Shown piece by piece: positions 35,125 to 46,819 of a stretch of DNA of 64,000 bases (position 1 is its first letter; the number at the start of each line of letters is the position of its first letter). This stretch comes from Aphrophora alni (lineage: Eukaryota; Arthropoda; Insecta; Hemiptera; Aphrophoridae): positions 87,376,385-87,440,384 of the forward strand of contig OY740774.1 of the NCBI GenBank assembly GCA_963513935.1, written 5' to 3'. Under the pieces are notes generated by a model. The model made no database searches, was not told where the DNA came from, and was given only the letters and a program-made list of their open reading frames with translations. The translations under genes and the position numbers were made by a program.

Positions 35125-35500
35125 AATTACCACTACTGCCCCGGACAGGTTAGAGACTTTCCTAATATTACAAAAAAAATTCTTTGCCAACTAAAGAATT
35201 TGCATTTAATCAATCTTCGAATATTTAAATTGTATTTCCATCGTTGGATTTTAAAAAATCGAATCCTATGACCCTCAGAGATGTAAACACATGTGTCTGT
35301 GATTTGAATAACAATAACACTCCTCCCTCCATCACCTACTCCCTCTATACTGGGAACAAAGAAAAATGGAATTGTTTTTGTTTGTCAAATGTACCGAAAC
35401 AATAAAACTTGTGTAGAAAGAGAGAATCTATAATCCTGGAAACGGAAATCCTTCCTTTGTACAATCCTCTAAGATATTCCATTTCCAAATTTGATTTTTT
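35125..35500 (+). repeat. Family D copy 3
   Basis: Same landmarks as copy 2, preceded by ACCACTACTGCCCCGGACAG, which is also found at 48728-48747 before copy 4. The repeat unit therefore begins at or before that block. Confidence 0.85.
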
Positions 35501-35570
35501 TAAATGTATTGTTTGTTTAGTTTTTTAATTTTGTTGTATGTATAAAATATATGATTAATATAGTATATAG

Positions 35571-35847
35571 TAACAAATAAAACACAATTTTTCTTTTGTA
35601 AAAATTCTATAATTTATTTGGTCTAGCCGACCATGGTTTCGCCAGTTACGGCATTGACGAGGCTCTTACAAGACTAAATACAAAGCACAACATAACTATT
35701 TAGTCTTGTAAGAGCCTCGTCAATGCCGTAACTGGCGAAACCATGGTCGGCTAGACCAAATAAATTATAGAATTTTTACAAAAGAAAAATTGTGTTTTAT
35801 TTGTTAAAATGGAATTCTATCAAGTACCGTCGGTCATCAGTGTAAAC
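35571..35847. mobile_element. Perfect foldback insertion with 14-bp flanking direct repeat
   Basis: The arms 35571-35680 and 35697-35806 are exact inverted copies over 110 of 110 bases, separated by a 16-base loop. Beyond the right arm a unique tail continues to 35847. The segment is flanked by AATATAGTATATAG at 35557-35570 and again at 35848-35861, which reads as a 14-bp target duplication whose left copy ends exactly where the left arm begins. The right arm contains GCCGTAACTGGCGAAACC, a GCC/GGC hairpin followed by GAAAC, with AGCC before and GGCT after it, then an AATAAA. Long variable duplications and an inverted 5' copy suit target-primed reverse transcription (Penelope-like or LINE-type twin priming) better than a DNA transposon. 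The class is inferred. The structure is directly visible, and perfect arms imply a recent event. Confidence 0.85.
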
Positions 35848-35861
35848 AATATAGTATATAG

Positions 35862-35929
35862 TATTAATATAGTATTTTTTTGAGGATCTTAAAACACGCT
35901 GAATATCAACAGAAAAATTATAGACACAA
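35862..35929. other. AT-rich spacer
   Basis: Contains further TATAGTAT words similar to the 14-bp duplication, so the local target is itself slightly repetitive. Confidence 0.4.
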
Positions 35930-36430
35930 TTAAAATACTCGTACATTAATAATTAACTGTATATAATAATACATCTAAATATTAGTGATTACTTATTGGT
36001 CATATAATAATCATTAGAAACGAGATTTACTATTAACTTTCCCATTACCTGTAACAATATCTTATCACCTGTAAACGACGTGAAAATGAATGACTTGTCT
36101 TACAAAATAACGAACTAATATTTAATCCCGTGCGCTTGTCGCTCTATACTGTAATGAGAGTTGAGACGAGGATGGAAATCAAAATCTTCAAGACTTGCGT
36201 ATTAGTCATTCTATAATTATTAACCGAGTACTATATAATTATTTAGTTTTAAGCCGTAACAATTCAGCGAGGACGCCTTTCGATGTCCTACATTACTAAA
36301 CAAGAGCATTGATATTCTTTAACATTTTGAACCTTACTCAATTTAATGTTTTCACATATTTATACTATATCCTTTGTGTCAATAAAAATTTATTTAAGAG
36401 GTAGGATGAACTGTCACATCCTATATGGAT
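35930..36430 (-). repeat. Family E copy
   Basis: Inverted relative to 32390-32900. It shows ATCTAAATATTAGTGATTA, TGAGAGTTGAGACGAGGATG, CGATGTCCTACATTACTAAA and the GGTAGGATGAACTGTCACAT terminal palindrome. Confidence 0.75.
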
Positions 36431-36754
36431 GATTAGCAATTCAAAAGGAGTTTTTAAATTTAAGTTATATTTGAGTTACCCCCTCTTCCACATTACCGGG
36501 TTACCTCCCAATCCGATAGGTGGTAAAAGAGTTATCCAAAAATTTAGAGTCTATATCCAAACTATTTTTAAAAAATAGAGAAAAGGCTTGAACTTTATAA
36601 CAGCTTGTATATTCAGTGAGGCTACAGAATAGTTTTGAATTTGAATATTTTAAACATAAAATTTAAAGCGATTTGTATAAATATTACACTTTACACTCAG
36701 TACAATAACTAATAGAAATATATATTAACATGATTACTTTCATCGCTCTGTCAT

Positions 36755-36975
36755 CATCAACTGATAAAAAAAGGGAAGAAAAAAACATACAATATAGAAA
36801 CCTAGCCTTCGAACACTCTAATAGCCTCATGGTCGGAAAATAACAAGAGTTGGTCAAGAGAGACCGGATAGGAAAAATGAGGTATATAACTTTAAAACTA
36901 CATGAAGAAAGGTGTAGATCAAGCTAGGTCTCTCGGGACTGTGACACCCGCACACAGTAAAGTGAGCCAGGATCC
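36755..36975 (-). repeat. Family A copy 10
   Basis: Minus orientation: ACACTCTAATAGCCTCATGG, AAGAGTTGGTCAAGAGAGAC, GTGTAGATCAAGCTAGGTCT and CTCGGGACTGTGACACCCGC. Confidence 0.87.
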
Positions 36976-37246
36976 CTCTGCAGACGTTTTTAAACACTGA
37001 ATCCCCCGCCCCCCACTTCTTTTACGATATAGTATCTTTCTTAACTTTAATGTTTCATCGTCCCTCATAATTTAGAAACAAATAAAGTGTAGAAAAACAT
37101 TGCCCTTACACTATCAAACATGTATCATCAAAACCAAAAATAATTTCTCTCTGAAAATGTACCTATTCCACTTACACGTTAAATTTTATTTTGAATTACC
37201 AATTTTTCCCAGTATATTTCTTTTGGGGTGTAAGTTAATATAGATG
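36976..37246. other. Intergenic DNA, nothing recognised
   Basis: No gene or repeat family is supported. Confidence 0.4.
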
Positions 37247-37247
37247 A

Positions 37248-37344
37248 GGATAAAATAAAGCAATAAAGCTTAAAAGTTTCAAAATATTTTAATAATATAT
37301 ATAAAATATTTTGAAACTTTAAGTTTTATTGCTTTATTTTATCC
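37248..37344. repeat. Near-perfect 43-bp-arm palindrome
   Basis: Arms at 37248-37291 and 37302-37344 pair almost completely (GGATAAAATAAAGCAATAAA at the left end matches the complement at the right end), with a 10-base AT loop. The only difference is about one base near the middle. It could be a small MITE or a local inverted duplication. Confidence 0.85.
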
Positions 37345-37949
37345 TTGAATATGGAGTTTCAACAAGAAATATCTGCTGTTACAATAAATTAAAAAATTAA
37401 TATAGATGAGTTACAAATTTTAAAATATATTAAATATTATATTTTAAAACATATATACATTTTTTAATAGAGCAAAACTTGCTTACTTGCGCCATAAACA
37501 ACAATATTTCAAATCATTTTAATTTCCAGCATTCAAGGATTTTAGTTATTTGCACATTATTCCCAAACCTTAATATTTCTCAACTTACGATTTTACAACT
37601 GTTTAGGGTTAATCTTTATAATTCACTAAAATATCAACATAATGGGTAGAGCAGGTTTTAAGAAATTACGTCTTTTATAACACCAGATATCTCATTACTT
37701 CCTATATTTATGGAGAGATGGCGATCATTTCATTAAAATCGTTAGAGCAGGTTTTGAGAAAGTAGTAATTGTTAAGTACTAAGTGATCATAGCACACCCA
37801 ATTTTTGTACATAGTCCAGTGAAAAAGAAAAAAAAAATTTTTAATAAATAAATAAACGGTTATACAATTTAGATTCCGCAGGCATATAGGGAAGGTTATT
37901 TTTATAAAGTCGAAGTTATTTAGAAACTAGTACCAATATAATTATTTTT
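37345..37949. other. AT-rich intergenic DNA
   Basis: A small inverted repeat lies at 37420-37453. A weak family J resemblance (TGGAGAGATGGCGATCATTT, TTAAAATCGTTAGAGCAGGT) lies near 37710-37755. Confidence 0.4.
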
Positions 37950-38155
37950 TCGTCAAATAAACATACATAATCGTAATCAGAATATTTACCTTCTACTTTT
38001 ATTTGATACCCCACACGTAATATTTCCAAAAATACAATTTTTAACTCGATAGTTTTTTGCCCCTTAAAACAATCCTTTTTTATTACTGTTATATTTTTCT
38101 TTTGTGGGAAAATACAAAGAATATAAATACAAAGTTTGAAATATATAGGATTTAT
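37950..38155 (+). repeat. Direct repeat M, copy 1
   Basis: Matches 38515-38725 with numerous differences. Both have TTTCGTCAAATAAA, CACACRTAAKATTTCCAAAA, CTCGATAGTTTT and AAAGTTTGAAATATATA. The 60-codon frame here is incidental. Confidence 0.8.
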
Positions 38156-38514
38156 CTCTTGTGCGTATCAACTAATTGCAATTTACAGACAGACATATTA
38201 ATTGCACGAGTAATTAAAAGAGTCCATCGTTTTACCTAATAAGGAGAACTTAATGAAAATCCAATCCATCTTTTTAAAGGCTATTGAATTGATTGCCTCA
38301 CATCTTACAAAAACTGCTTTTAAAACTTATACGCTATGAATTTCTCATTTTGTGGTTAAATAAGTTGTATTCGTCGTACAAAAAACCATAAATTATGATT
38401 CCGCATTGCAATTTATTTTTAAATTTATTATTTTTTTCAGATTTGTAGGTTACGCCGTATTAAAGTTAGATGGGGGGGGGACATGATTTCTGACACTATT
38501 AATTATTCTTTTTA

Positions 38515-38725
38515 TTTCGTCAAATAAATAAACATATTCATAATCAGAATAACTACAGTTTTATTTAACACTCCACACATAAAATTTCCAAAAATAAAAT
38601 TTTTCATCTCGATAGTTTTAACCCTTAAACTATCCAAAGGTCTTTTTGTTGCCGCTATGTTATTCCTATATGTGGGACAATATAAAGAATATAAATGCAA
38701 AGTTTGAAATATATAAGTTGTCCAT
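38515..38725 (+). repeat. Direct repeat M, copy 2
   Basis: Diverged tandem partner of 37950-38155, about 565 bases downstream. It is followed by GACAGACAGATGGACTTTG. Confidence 0.8.
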
Positions 38726-40360
38726 GAAGACAGACAGATGGACTTTGTTTTACCTACGCAGCCTAAAAATAAAACGTTTTTACGCTCATAAATAAGAAAA
38801 AATGCAAGTTCAAAGGTGAGAAAGTGAGGTTAATTTACCACGTCACGCATATGGAATTATATAACCGAACTTAACTTATTCCCGAAATTATCGCGAATTT
38901 AAATTAGGCTAAACTTAACTTGACCTAATTTTAACCTTCTAAGCATGTAGGATAGTAATAGTACTTTTAATTCAGAAATGAAATGGTCTCGTTGTTCCTA
39001 ATAATTACCGATCTATTCCAAATTTCGAGTTATTAAAGTGCACAAAAGTCCTGAAATATGGTAAAAATAAGCCCACACAGCGAATTTTTTCAAATCTGTA
39101 CACGCGTTCGGGCTGTAGAACAATACACATACTATAGATAGACAGATATTGCAAAAAACTTCTATTATTTAATCAGGTAACCACAAAATGGTTATACCCC
39201 TACTCGCAAAATATTTGATATGGATATTTTGACCCATCGCAAACTTTACCATACTATATAACCTATATTTGGGAAAAATTCTATAATCCATACATACATA
39301 AAATTATTTTATACACTTATCATCTATAACAATCTTAATGAATAATTTTGTATCTTACCTTCTGTTATAGAACTTTAAAAATTGTTCGCGTTTCTTTGAT
39401 TACCAACGAAGTAAAAAAGAAATCCCAAATCATCACAACACTTATCACACGAAACACTGAACACGAAATACACGCACGCCCTAAAACACGTGTTATTTTA
39501 TAAAACTATTTCAAATTTAAACCAATCTTACCAGTAGATACTTGAAACTGAAAAACAACTGTCCAAGCGCATGCGCAAATTAGTTGTCAAGTTGTCTAGT
39601 AAGCTGTCTGGTTCTTATCAACTAGACTAGAGTCATACCGTCCGTTTTAATGTAAACAACTTTCGTTGTTTTGTACAAGATGCACAAACTAAAATTGTAA
39701 TTGGGAATTCATTTTTTATTTATAGGTTAGATTTTATTCAAATATGTATATATTTACATATATAGTCTAAACTTAATTCGTAAATCTCCTAATTGTAAAT
39801 AGACTCGAACTGCTCTGTAGAATTTCCTAGAACGGCAAAAAATCATTTTACAATCGTTTTTTATTTTGTTCATTTTACAATTAGTTCTTTTTAAATTCAC
39901 CAAAAATAGTTATTTTATTCAAAACCCAAATTGTAATATACCATTATTTAGAGAAAGGTTCATAGAATTCATCTTTGTAATAATAATTTTAGATTTTTAA
40001 ATTTTGGAGTAAGTATGACAGCAATCAAAAAATGTTCAATAACCGGAATCAAAACGTCACAAAAAGTACCTAGGCTATATCATAAAAAAATGATTTTGTA
40101 TTCTTGACCAAACTTATAAAAATCTACAGCTTGTCAGAAAGGATAAATAAACAAATAACAAAATTTATCTATTTTTTTTTTCAAGATATAATTCACTTTT
40201 TATAATGTAGTTGTGAATAAAAATGTGTACAAATGTATCAGTTTAGAAAATTTGTATTAAAATAAAAATAAAACCTTTAACATTTTTTTTAAACCCAATT
40301 TTCAAAAAAAAAAAGAAGAAATAATTATATAAAGATCAAAAGAACAAAAATACACTTAGT
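38726..40360. other. AT-rich intergenic DNA
   Basis: No gene recognised. The stretch includes AT-rich satellite-like sequence and homopolymer runs near 40285-40320. Confidence 0.45.
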
Positions 40361-40364
40361 ACGA

Positions 40365-40525
40365 AGTGCGAATTCAAACGTAAAATACAAATAAAGAGTG
40401 GGCGCTTAGAATATTAAATTATAATTATGAATTTTAGGAGCCCACACAAAAATTTTAGGATTTAAAAAATAACTTAAATTCTAAGCGCCTACATTTTACT
40501 TTATAATTTTGAATTAAGTGCGGTT
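40365..40525. repeat. Imperfect inverted repeat around GGCGCTTAGAAT
   Basis: GTGGGCGCTTAGAATATTAA near 40399 and its imperfect complement near 40471-40495 (AAATTCTAAGCGCCTAC), with adjoining ATTCAAACGTAAAAT and ATTTTACTTTATAATTTTGA, form arms of about 50 bases. It lies next to a Helitron-like coding fragment and may be an end structure or an independent MITE. Confidence 0.45.
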
Positions 40526-40666
40526 TTTTTATCTTTATTTCGTTTTTTTTAATGGGTTTTAAAAAAATATTTTATTTTTATTTTCTATTTTTTAGTTATA
40601 AACAAATTTTTTATCTTTCAATTCGTCGAGCAAATAGGATGGCTTTGTTTCGACAAATGTCAACGT

Positions 40667-40879
40667 TGCAACTTGGCTGTGATACCATCGATTCGTACAA
40701 ATTTCACAGATTTTGTCACACAATTTTTGAACGCCTTTTCGAACGCTGCCAGACTAGAATTCTACTCTTCTTGATCACTTTCTAAGCGAACTTGAAGTTC
40801 TTCAAGGGTTTCCACAGCACGGCATTGCGATTTGTGTTGACGATTAAATTGTAAACGTGCTTCGCGTTCTTCTGGTTCT
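40667..40879 (-). pseudogene. Helitron-ORF-like fragment with PEER-ARL repeats
   Basis: Read on the minus strand from 40879 the frame gives EPEEREARLQFNRQHKSQ, then RAVETLEELQVRLESDQEE, a stop, and then AAFEKAFKNC. The first two segments are successive copies of the ETPEERxARLxxxRxxxRxRR-type repeat that precedes the conserved Helitron or PIF1-associated ORF in many arthropod elements. The FEKAFKNC piece resembles the F-KAI-xGPxYVC start of the domain that normally follows. A stop after the second repeat and loss of the following cysteines show that it is broken. The 77-codon plus-strand frame over the same bases (40552-40785) is a shadow. No Rep or helicase domain and no Helitron end are visible. 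Confidence 0.5.
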
Positions 40880-41112
40880 CATTTGATATTTGATAATAGC
40901 GATGTTGATACTCGGGTGAAATAGATAATCGAATTAATCGGTTTCAAATGATTTCAATATTCGTATTATTATTTCGAAATCGAGTATCTGCGCAGAATGA
41001 TTTTTCGCATCGGATTCGAATTTAGCTTTACCAATCAGTGAATTACTAACGATTATTATATCGTCTCCTTATTCCTAGTTACGAATATTTTGTCAGAATA
41101 TTTTATTTTGAA

Positions 41113-41210
41113 TCCGAGGATTTTAATAACCGGAACCATTCGAGGATTGTAATAATCTGAACGATCCGAGAATTTTAATAATCGGAACGTTCCGAGGATT
41201 TTGATACTCG
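41113..41210. repeat. 27-bp tandem repeat, 3.7 copies
   Basis: The unit is approximately TCCGAGGATTTTAATAATCG followed by GAACRTT, with substitutions between copies. Not coding. Confidence 0.88.
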
Positions 41211-41269
41211 CATTCACCGACTATTTTAATTCGAACTCACACATCACTAGTTGATAACGTTCTACGCTT

Positions 41270-41545
41270 TTGTACTACCCACCTCATAATACTACGCATT
41301 TGTACTACCCACCTCATAATACTGCGCATGTGTACTTCTCACTACCTACTGCATATGTATACTTCACATATGTTCTTACTGCGCAAAACTCACTACTACG
41401 CATGCGTTTTCCCTAACATAAACGTGTGTATGTATCAATGAATTATTGCATTGTCATCCGAGATCAACATCTATACAAGGTTTCAAAATATTTGTATCAA
41501 CAAGTGTCTCAAACAGAGCTTCCCAGATTTGATGACAAACAGACG
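41270..41545 (-). repeat. Right copy of inverted repeat pair IR-4, with 31-bp tandem units
   Basis: Inverted partner of 34545-34790. Its left part has expanded into two to three 31-bp units (TACTACCCACCTCATAATAC plus YGCRYTTGTAC-like) that are single in the other copy. Confidence 0.8.
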
Positions 41546-42120
41546 GACGTGAAAGCTTTCATACTATAAATTTTTCATGAACACACTTACTATTATATTT
41601 TTCTTCAAGAATTCAATATCGATTTATTGACTCTTCATATTACTTTTTGCTACACGGTGTATTTATTAAGAAGTAAACAAAAAAAACACACAAAATGAAC
41701 TGACAGCTTTTGCTTCCGTAGACATTTGTACATTACTTATTATAGAGAAAGTTGTTTTAATGAGTCAAAATAACTTCGTTCGATTACATTTTAGAGTCAC
41801 CTTGATCCCTGATTGTTTATGGAGGATTGGTAACTGTGCCGACTATTTTCTACGCAGACAAATAAAATAAAGACCAAAGGAGTTGAGGAATTTTTACCAG
41901 TGTTTTTCATTTCTTCAATAACTCAAAACGAGGATAGATGTAATAAGACCAAACCAAAAAGTTTAAAATCAGATGCAAATATTTTGATGAAATTTTGTAA
42001 ATGTAGTGTCGATAGACACAAACAATGATGGCCATTTTAAAACTGAAAATAACAATAATAAAAACTACTTGCAAAGTTGAACCAAGTTGCAAAGAACCTT
42101 ATTTTATTACGTTCAAACAA
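41546..42120. other. Intergenic DNA, nothing recognised
   Basis: The 61-codon minus-strand frame at 41907-42092 has no recognisable domain. Confidence 0.45.
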
Positions 42121-42124
42121 ACCC

Positions 42125-42490
42125 ACAGATGAAACGATAAATGGTCAAGTTTAAACAGAACACTGTTTCTCATTCTTAAAAATGAGAATTATTTAAAGTC
42201 AGATGTTTAAAGCTACTTTAAAATAATTCTTCTGATAGATGAAGAGAAATATTATTGTATGACTTACTTCAGATATTGCCTACTTTCTAATACCAATTAT
42301 TATTGTCCTGTCAGTATACAATTGGTTGTCTCCTTCAATGAACAGACAGGAATACAAAGGAAGGAGAAAGGGTCTTCTTCTTCTCCCACTTCTTGATTGT
42401 TGCCTTGAGAAACGATTCAATTAATTCCCCCCAAGTTTGGTTTTGCGGCCTTGTGTCTAGTGTGAAAGGTTTTGTCCTGACTCCTTGCTA
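42125..42490 (+). repeat. Family C/F copy (long form)
   Basis: Starts AAATGGTCAAGTTTAAACAG, as family C of IR-3 does, and ends with the AACGATTCAATTAATTCCCC, AAGTTTGGTTTTGCGGCC block shared with 32990-33135. Contains a small hairpin at 42184-42233. Confidence 0.75.
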
Positions 42491-43945
42491 CATTATTACA
42501 AGAGTGTAATGTGGAATCTAAGGTAAAGAAGCATTGCTATATAGGGTGTCTCAGAAACATTGTTTACCTCTTTTAAAATATACCTGTATGTATTTGGAAA
42601 TTTCCGAGTTAGCAGGCTGTTTCTAATATGAAGGGACATTTTTAGGATTTTGGTCAGGTTTTTTAAATATCTACAAACTTTGCTGACTTTTTACGTTGTA
42701 TTGTTGTTAGTTTAAGAAAAATTCTGGTTTTAAAGTTATTTGATAATGAAGGATTGTTCATATTATTAATATTGTTTAATAGGACATTTGCCACCATTGT
42801 GTAAATATTACACCACCATAAAATAAACTATGTTTGATCATTTAGGTTGTAATTAAAACTAAAGGTGCATAAAAATTGAATTAACTTTCTCATACAACCA
42901 TTCACAGATAATGTCTATGCTATGTCTATTAAATACTAATCAAATAAAACTCTTCATTGTCGAAAATGCCGGTTGTTGTTAATGAAAAGTGAAGATCAAC
43001 CATGGAGACCGTCTTATTTTGTAGATGGAGATTTAAACTTGCTTCACTTGTCATAACTCGTCATAATCATATTATAAAATCAAATCAAATTTAAATGACA
43101 CCGTCAACGTTTGGACTAATCTTTAATAGTAATGTTCTACTTTGCAATTATGACGGGTTTGGGCTATTAATCTTCAAATATCACCAAAATGTAAACAAAA
43201 TCTGTTCAGCTGGTTTTGAAAAAAATACGTATTTTCAGCTGTATAACCGATTTGTTTGGTTTTCCAATAACTAACCAATCGAATTTTTTTGAGAGCTTAT
43301 TGGCGGCTACTTTGATTGAACTCTTAGGAATCGATTCTGAAAAAAATCAGAATTTTGTAGATACCCTAAAATTTATTTATTAAAAAAATGAAAAATGTGC
43401 TGTATAGTGCTAAAAAAATGCTCACATACCATATTAGTTTATAATATCGGTTATTCATTTGGGTTGTACAGATGAGAAACATATGTAATTTCCAAAACCA
43501 CATTTTTGAACACTGAAGACGTTAACACGGATATTTCCGAACTTCAAATCGATTTTTGACTCATTGCGTAAGTTTATACTGCGTATTTGTGAGAAAGTAG
43601 AATAGAGAAAAGAATTTCTGTTGAATTAATTCAAAATTGCAGCCGATCAAAGCTTAAAACGGAGATCAGTAACTGCAGTTTTCAAGACAAATGAAACAAT
43701 TTTGAACACAGTAAACTTACCAGCACAAGCGGAGAGAAGGAAGGACATAAAGACGATATCCGTTAGCGTAGCGTTCCAGTGACGTTTAGATTGAGCGGCA
43801 AGTCTGGGATGTTGATCAAACAATTCTTAAATATAATAATTAAACACCTATATAAAGGATATAGGCTATTATTGAAATTGAATAAGAATGAATTGAAGGA
43901 TGAAACATTTACTTTCAGTAATACGTCAAAAGTCAAAAGTAATCT
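42491..43945. other. AT-rich intergenic DNA
   Basis: A transposon-tip-like TAGGGTGTCTCAGAAACAT at 42541 suggests a decayed DNA element without a detectable partner. 43560-43640 has weak family J similarity. No gene is supported. Confidence 0.4.
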
Positions 43946-43949
43946 CTCT

Positions 43950-44810
<861 letters not shown>

Positions 44811-44815
44811 GAGAG

Positions 44816-44875
44816 GAGCGGCGTAGCTCAATTGGCAGAGATCGCCTTCATCTCGCCGCAGTTCGGACTAGTAAA
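44816..44875 (+). repeat. tRNA-like sequence or SINE head
   Basis: TAGCTCAATTGG (44824-44835) is a perfect match to the pol III A-box of tRNA genes. AGTTCGGACT (44860-44869) resembles a B-box with changes, about 25 bases downstream. The sequence starts GAGCGGCG and includes GGCAGAG, as in D-arms. The A-B distance is several bases short for a functional tRNA and the acceptor stem does not close, so a tRNA pseudogene or a tRNA-derived SINE head is more likely. Confidence 0.5.
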
Positions 44876-46005
44876 CCATCTATTACTTATTCTGTTTTCG
44901 TGGTATTATACTGTCTTCATTATTTTAATGAACATAAAGTGAAGTCAAAAATATTCCTGAGAAAATATTTCTTTTTAAATAACGTTAGGAAATATTATTA
45001 TTTTCTTTAAAAAATCATCACAAAATGATAATTTTGATTTATAATCGATACAGATATTTCTGGTAGATTATAGAAAAAGTAATGTCTTCAGGTGGATATG
45101 TTGTATATTCAATGAAATTATATTACCAGGATAGTAGCAGGACGAGGAAGGAGGGAGGGAGGGGGGAGGACGCCTGGAACGTGCTTCTCTCAATTTATTT
45201 GATTTATCGTTCAGCGCCCACTTGCAAACACGATACTGACTTTGTCGCTCTCAAGGTGACATTCTGTTATTGATCTTAAAGAAAACTGTTCAGTGAGAGA
45301 ATATTTGAGTCTGCGAAGATGATCTTTTTACATGTAAAATAGAATAAATATTGTAATTACACCAGAACACCAGTCTCAAATGGAGTCTAGCCTTGAATAT
45401 GGTGTAACATTTCGTGTTTCTAATTTGTATGTGAAGAATATTGTGAAAATATTTGTTTCGAATATAGGAGCTTGAATACATAATTGTGAAGGTAGGAATC
45501 TGTGTCTAGGAATTTTGGCATTCATTTGGAAACCTCATATTATCATCAAACTATAAATACAAAAAAAAATGTTGTGTTTTATAAGACATTCTATTTATTG
45601 GTCTACATTTTCATTTATATGTTTTAGGTTTAAATATTTAAAGTTAAAAAATATATACTATTTTAGAATTTGGGGGTAATGCTGAAATAAATGCAAATGT
45701 GGCAGCATTGATTCAATTAATACTGATTTTATATTTAATTTTTAAAAGATAATAAAGATACAAATTAACGTAAAATATAAAATTTCATATATTTTAGGCT
45801 AACATTTTGAAGAGATAAAAGTTTTTTTAAATGCATGACTAAAAGATTTACTTTTCAAGGACTAAAATGTGGTACCCTATAACTTGATCCATCTTTAATT
45901 TTAAAATATTTAAATGCAAACACTACTCCTCAATATATGATACTTGAGCTCTTTAAAATAGATAAGTTTCTCTAAATTATATAGAGTTCACCTACAATGT
46001 ACGTT
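44876..46005. other. AT-rich intergenic DNA
   Basis: Frames at 45082-45273 and 45290-45481 have no recognisable domain. A purine-rich GAGGAAGGAGGGAGGGAGGG stretch lies near 45145. Confidence 0.45.
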
Positions 46006-46009
46006 GATG

Positions 46010-46140
46010 GATCTATACATTTTGTGATTTAGTTTTGGGTTAGATCTCTCTCTTTCATCTTTCCAATTTGGTCTCCCTTAACCAACTCTGGTTCTCGTCT
46101 GACCCTGACGCTATTAGAGAGCAAGAGGTCATTATTTTAT
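46010..46140 (+). repeat. Family A copy 11 (partial)
   Basis: Head and tail are truncated. It has TGATTTAGTTTTGGGTTAGA, AACCAACTCTGGTTCTCGTC and GACCCTGACGCTATTAGAGA. Confidence 0.83.
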
Positions 46141-46368
46141 GTACATGAAGAGCTGAACGGCTTTACTGTCAACAATGTGTGGTTAGCACATTGAAATTCC
46201 CGTCGCGTTGTTCTAGCCATTCAAACAAAGTTGCTACTAACTGCCAAATAATTCTCACGAAGGTGGGTCAACTCCGTAAATGTTTGAACCTCTCACTCGT
46301 ACGACCAGAGTCTAACCAGCCAGGGGCTAGCTCCTCGAACTTTTCGAAACTATCTCATCCTACCCTAT

Positions 46369-46457
46369 AAATTACGTCATCAGCTATGTCACCAAATAAC
46401 GTCATCATTATGTCACTAAATAACGTCATCATAATGTCACCAAATTACGTCACTAAC
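46369..46457. repeat. 24-bp tandem array with TGACGT-type motifs, 3.6 copies
   Basis: The unit is about ACCAAATAACGTCATCATTA plus TGTC. Each copy carries a TAACGTCAT or TTACGTCA word, the complement of a CRE/ATF-like TGACGTAA site. No gene is adjacent. Confidence 0.87.
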
Positions 46458-46819
46458 CTCCCACCCCTACCTCCTCATACAATACGTATAACAAGATATT
46501 CATTTTCCTTTTAAAACCCTTTAAAAAACAATTCTAAGTAAAATGTAAAACCACAATTGTATTTAATTAAATAAATGGTTTTGATATAGCTTACGCTGAT
46601 TATTGTCAGTTGAGAGGACACCCCCCCCCCCCCAGTAGCAGAATACAAACATTACCTTATGTAATCACATTTATTTTATTGTATTAATCTTTTTTAATAA
46701 CTAACAAACAATGTTTTCTGGCAAATACATAAATCAGGACAAATTATTAAACCTTTTTAATTATGTGCAGTATAGCAGGTGATTCTTTCATATACGATTA
46801 TCCAATAATTATTCAACTC
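46458..46819. other. Intergenic DNA with a C run
   Basis: A C14 run lies at about 46620-46633. Nothing else was recognised. Confidence 0.45.
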
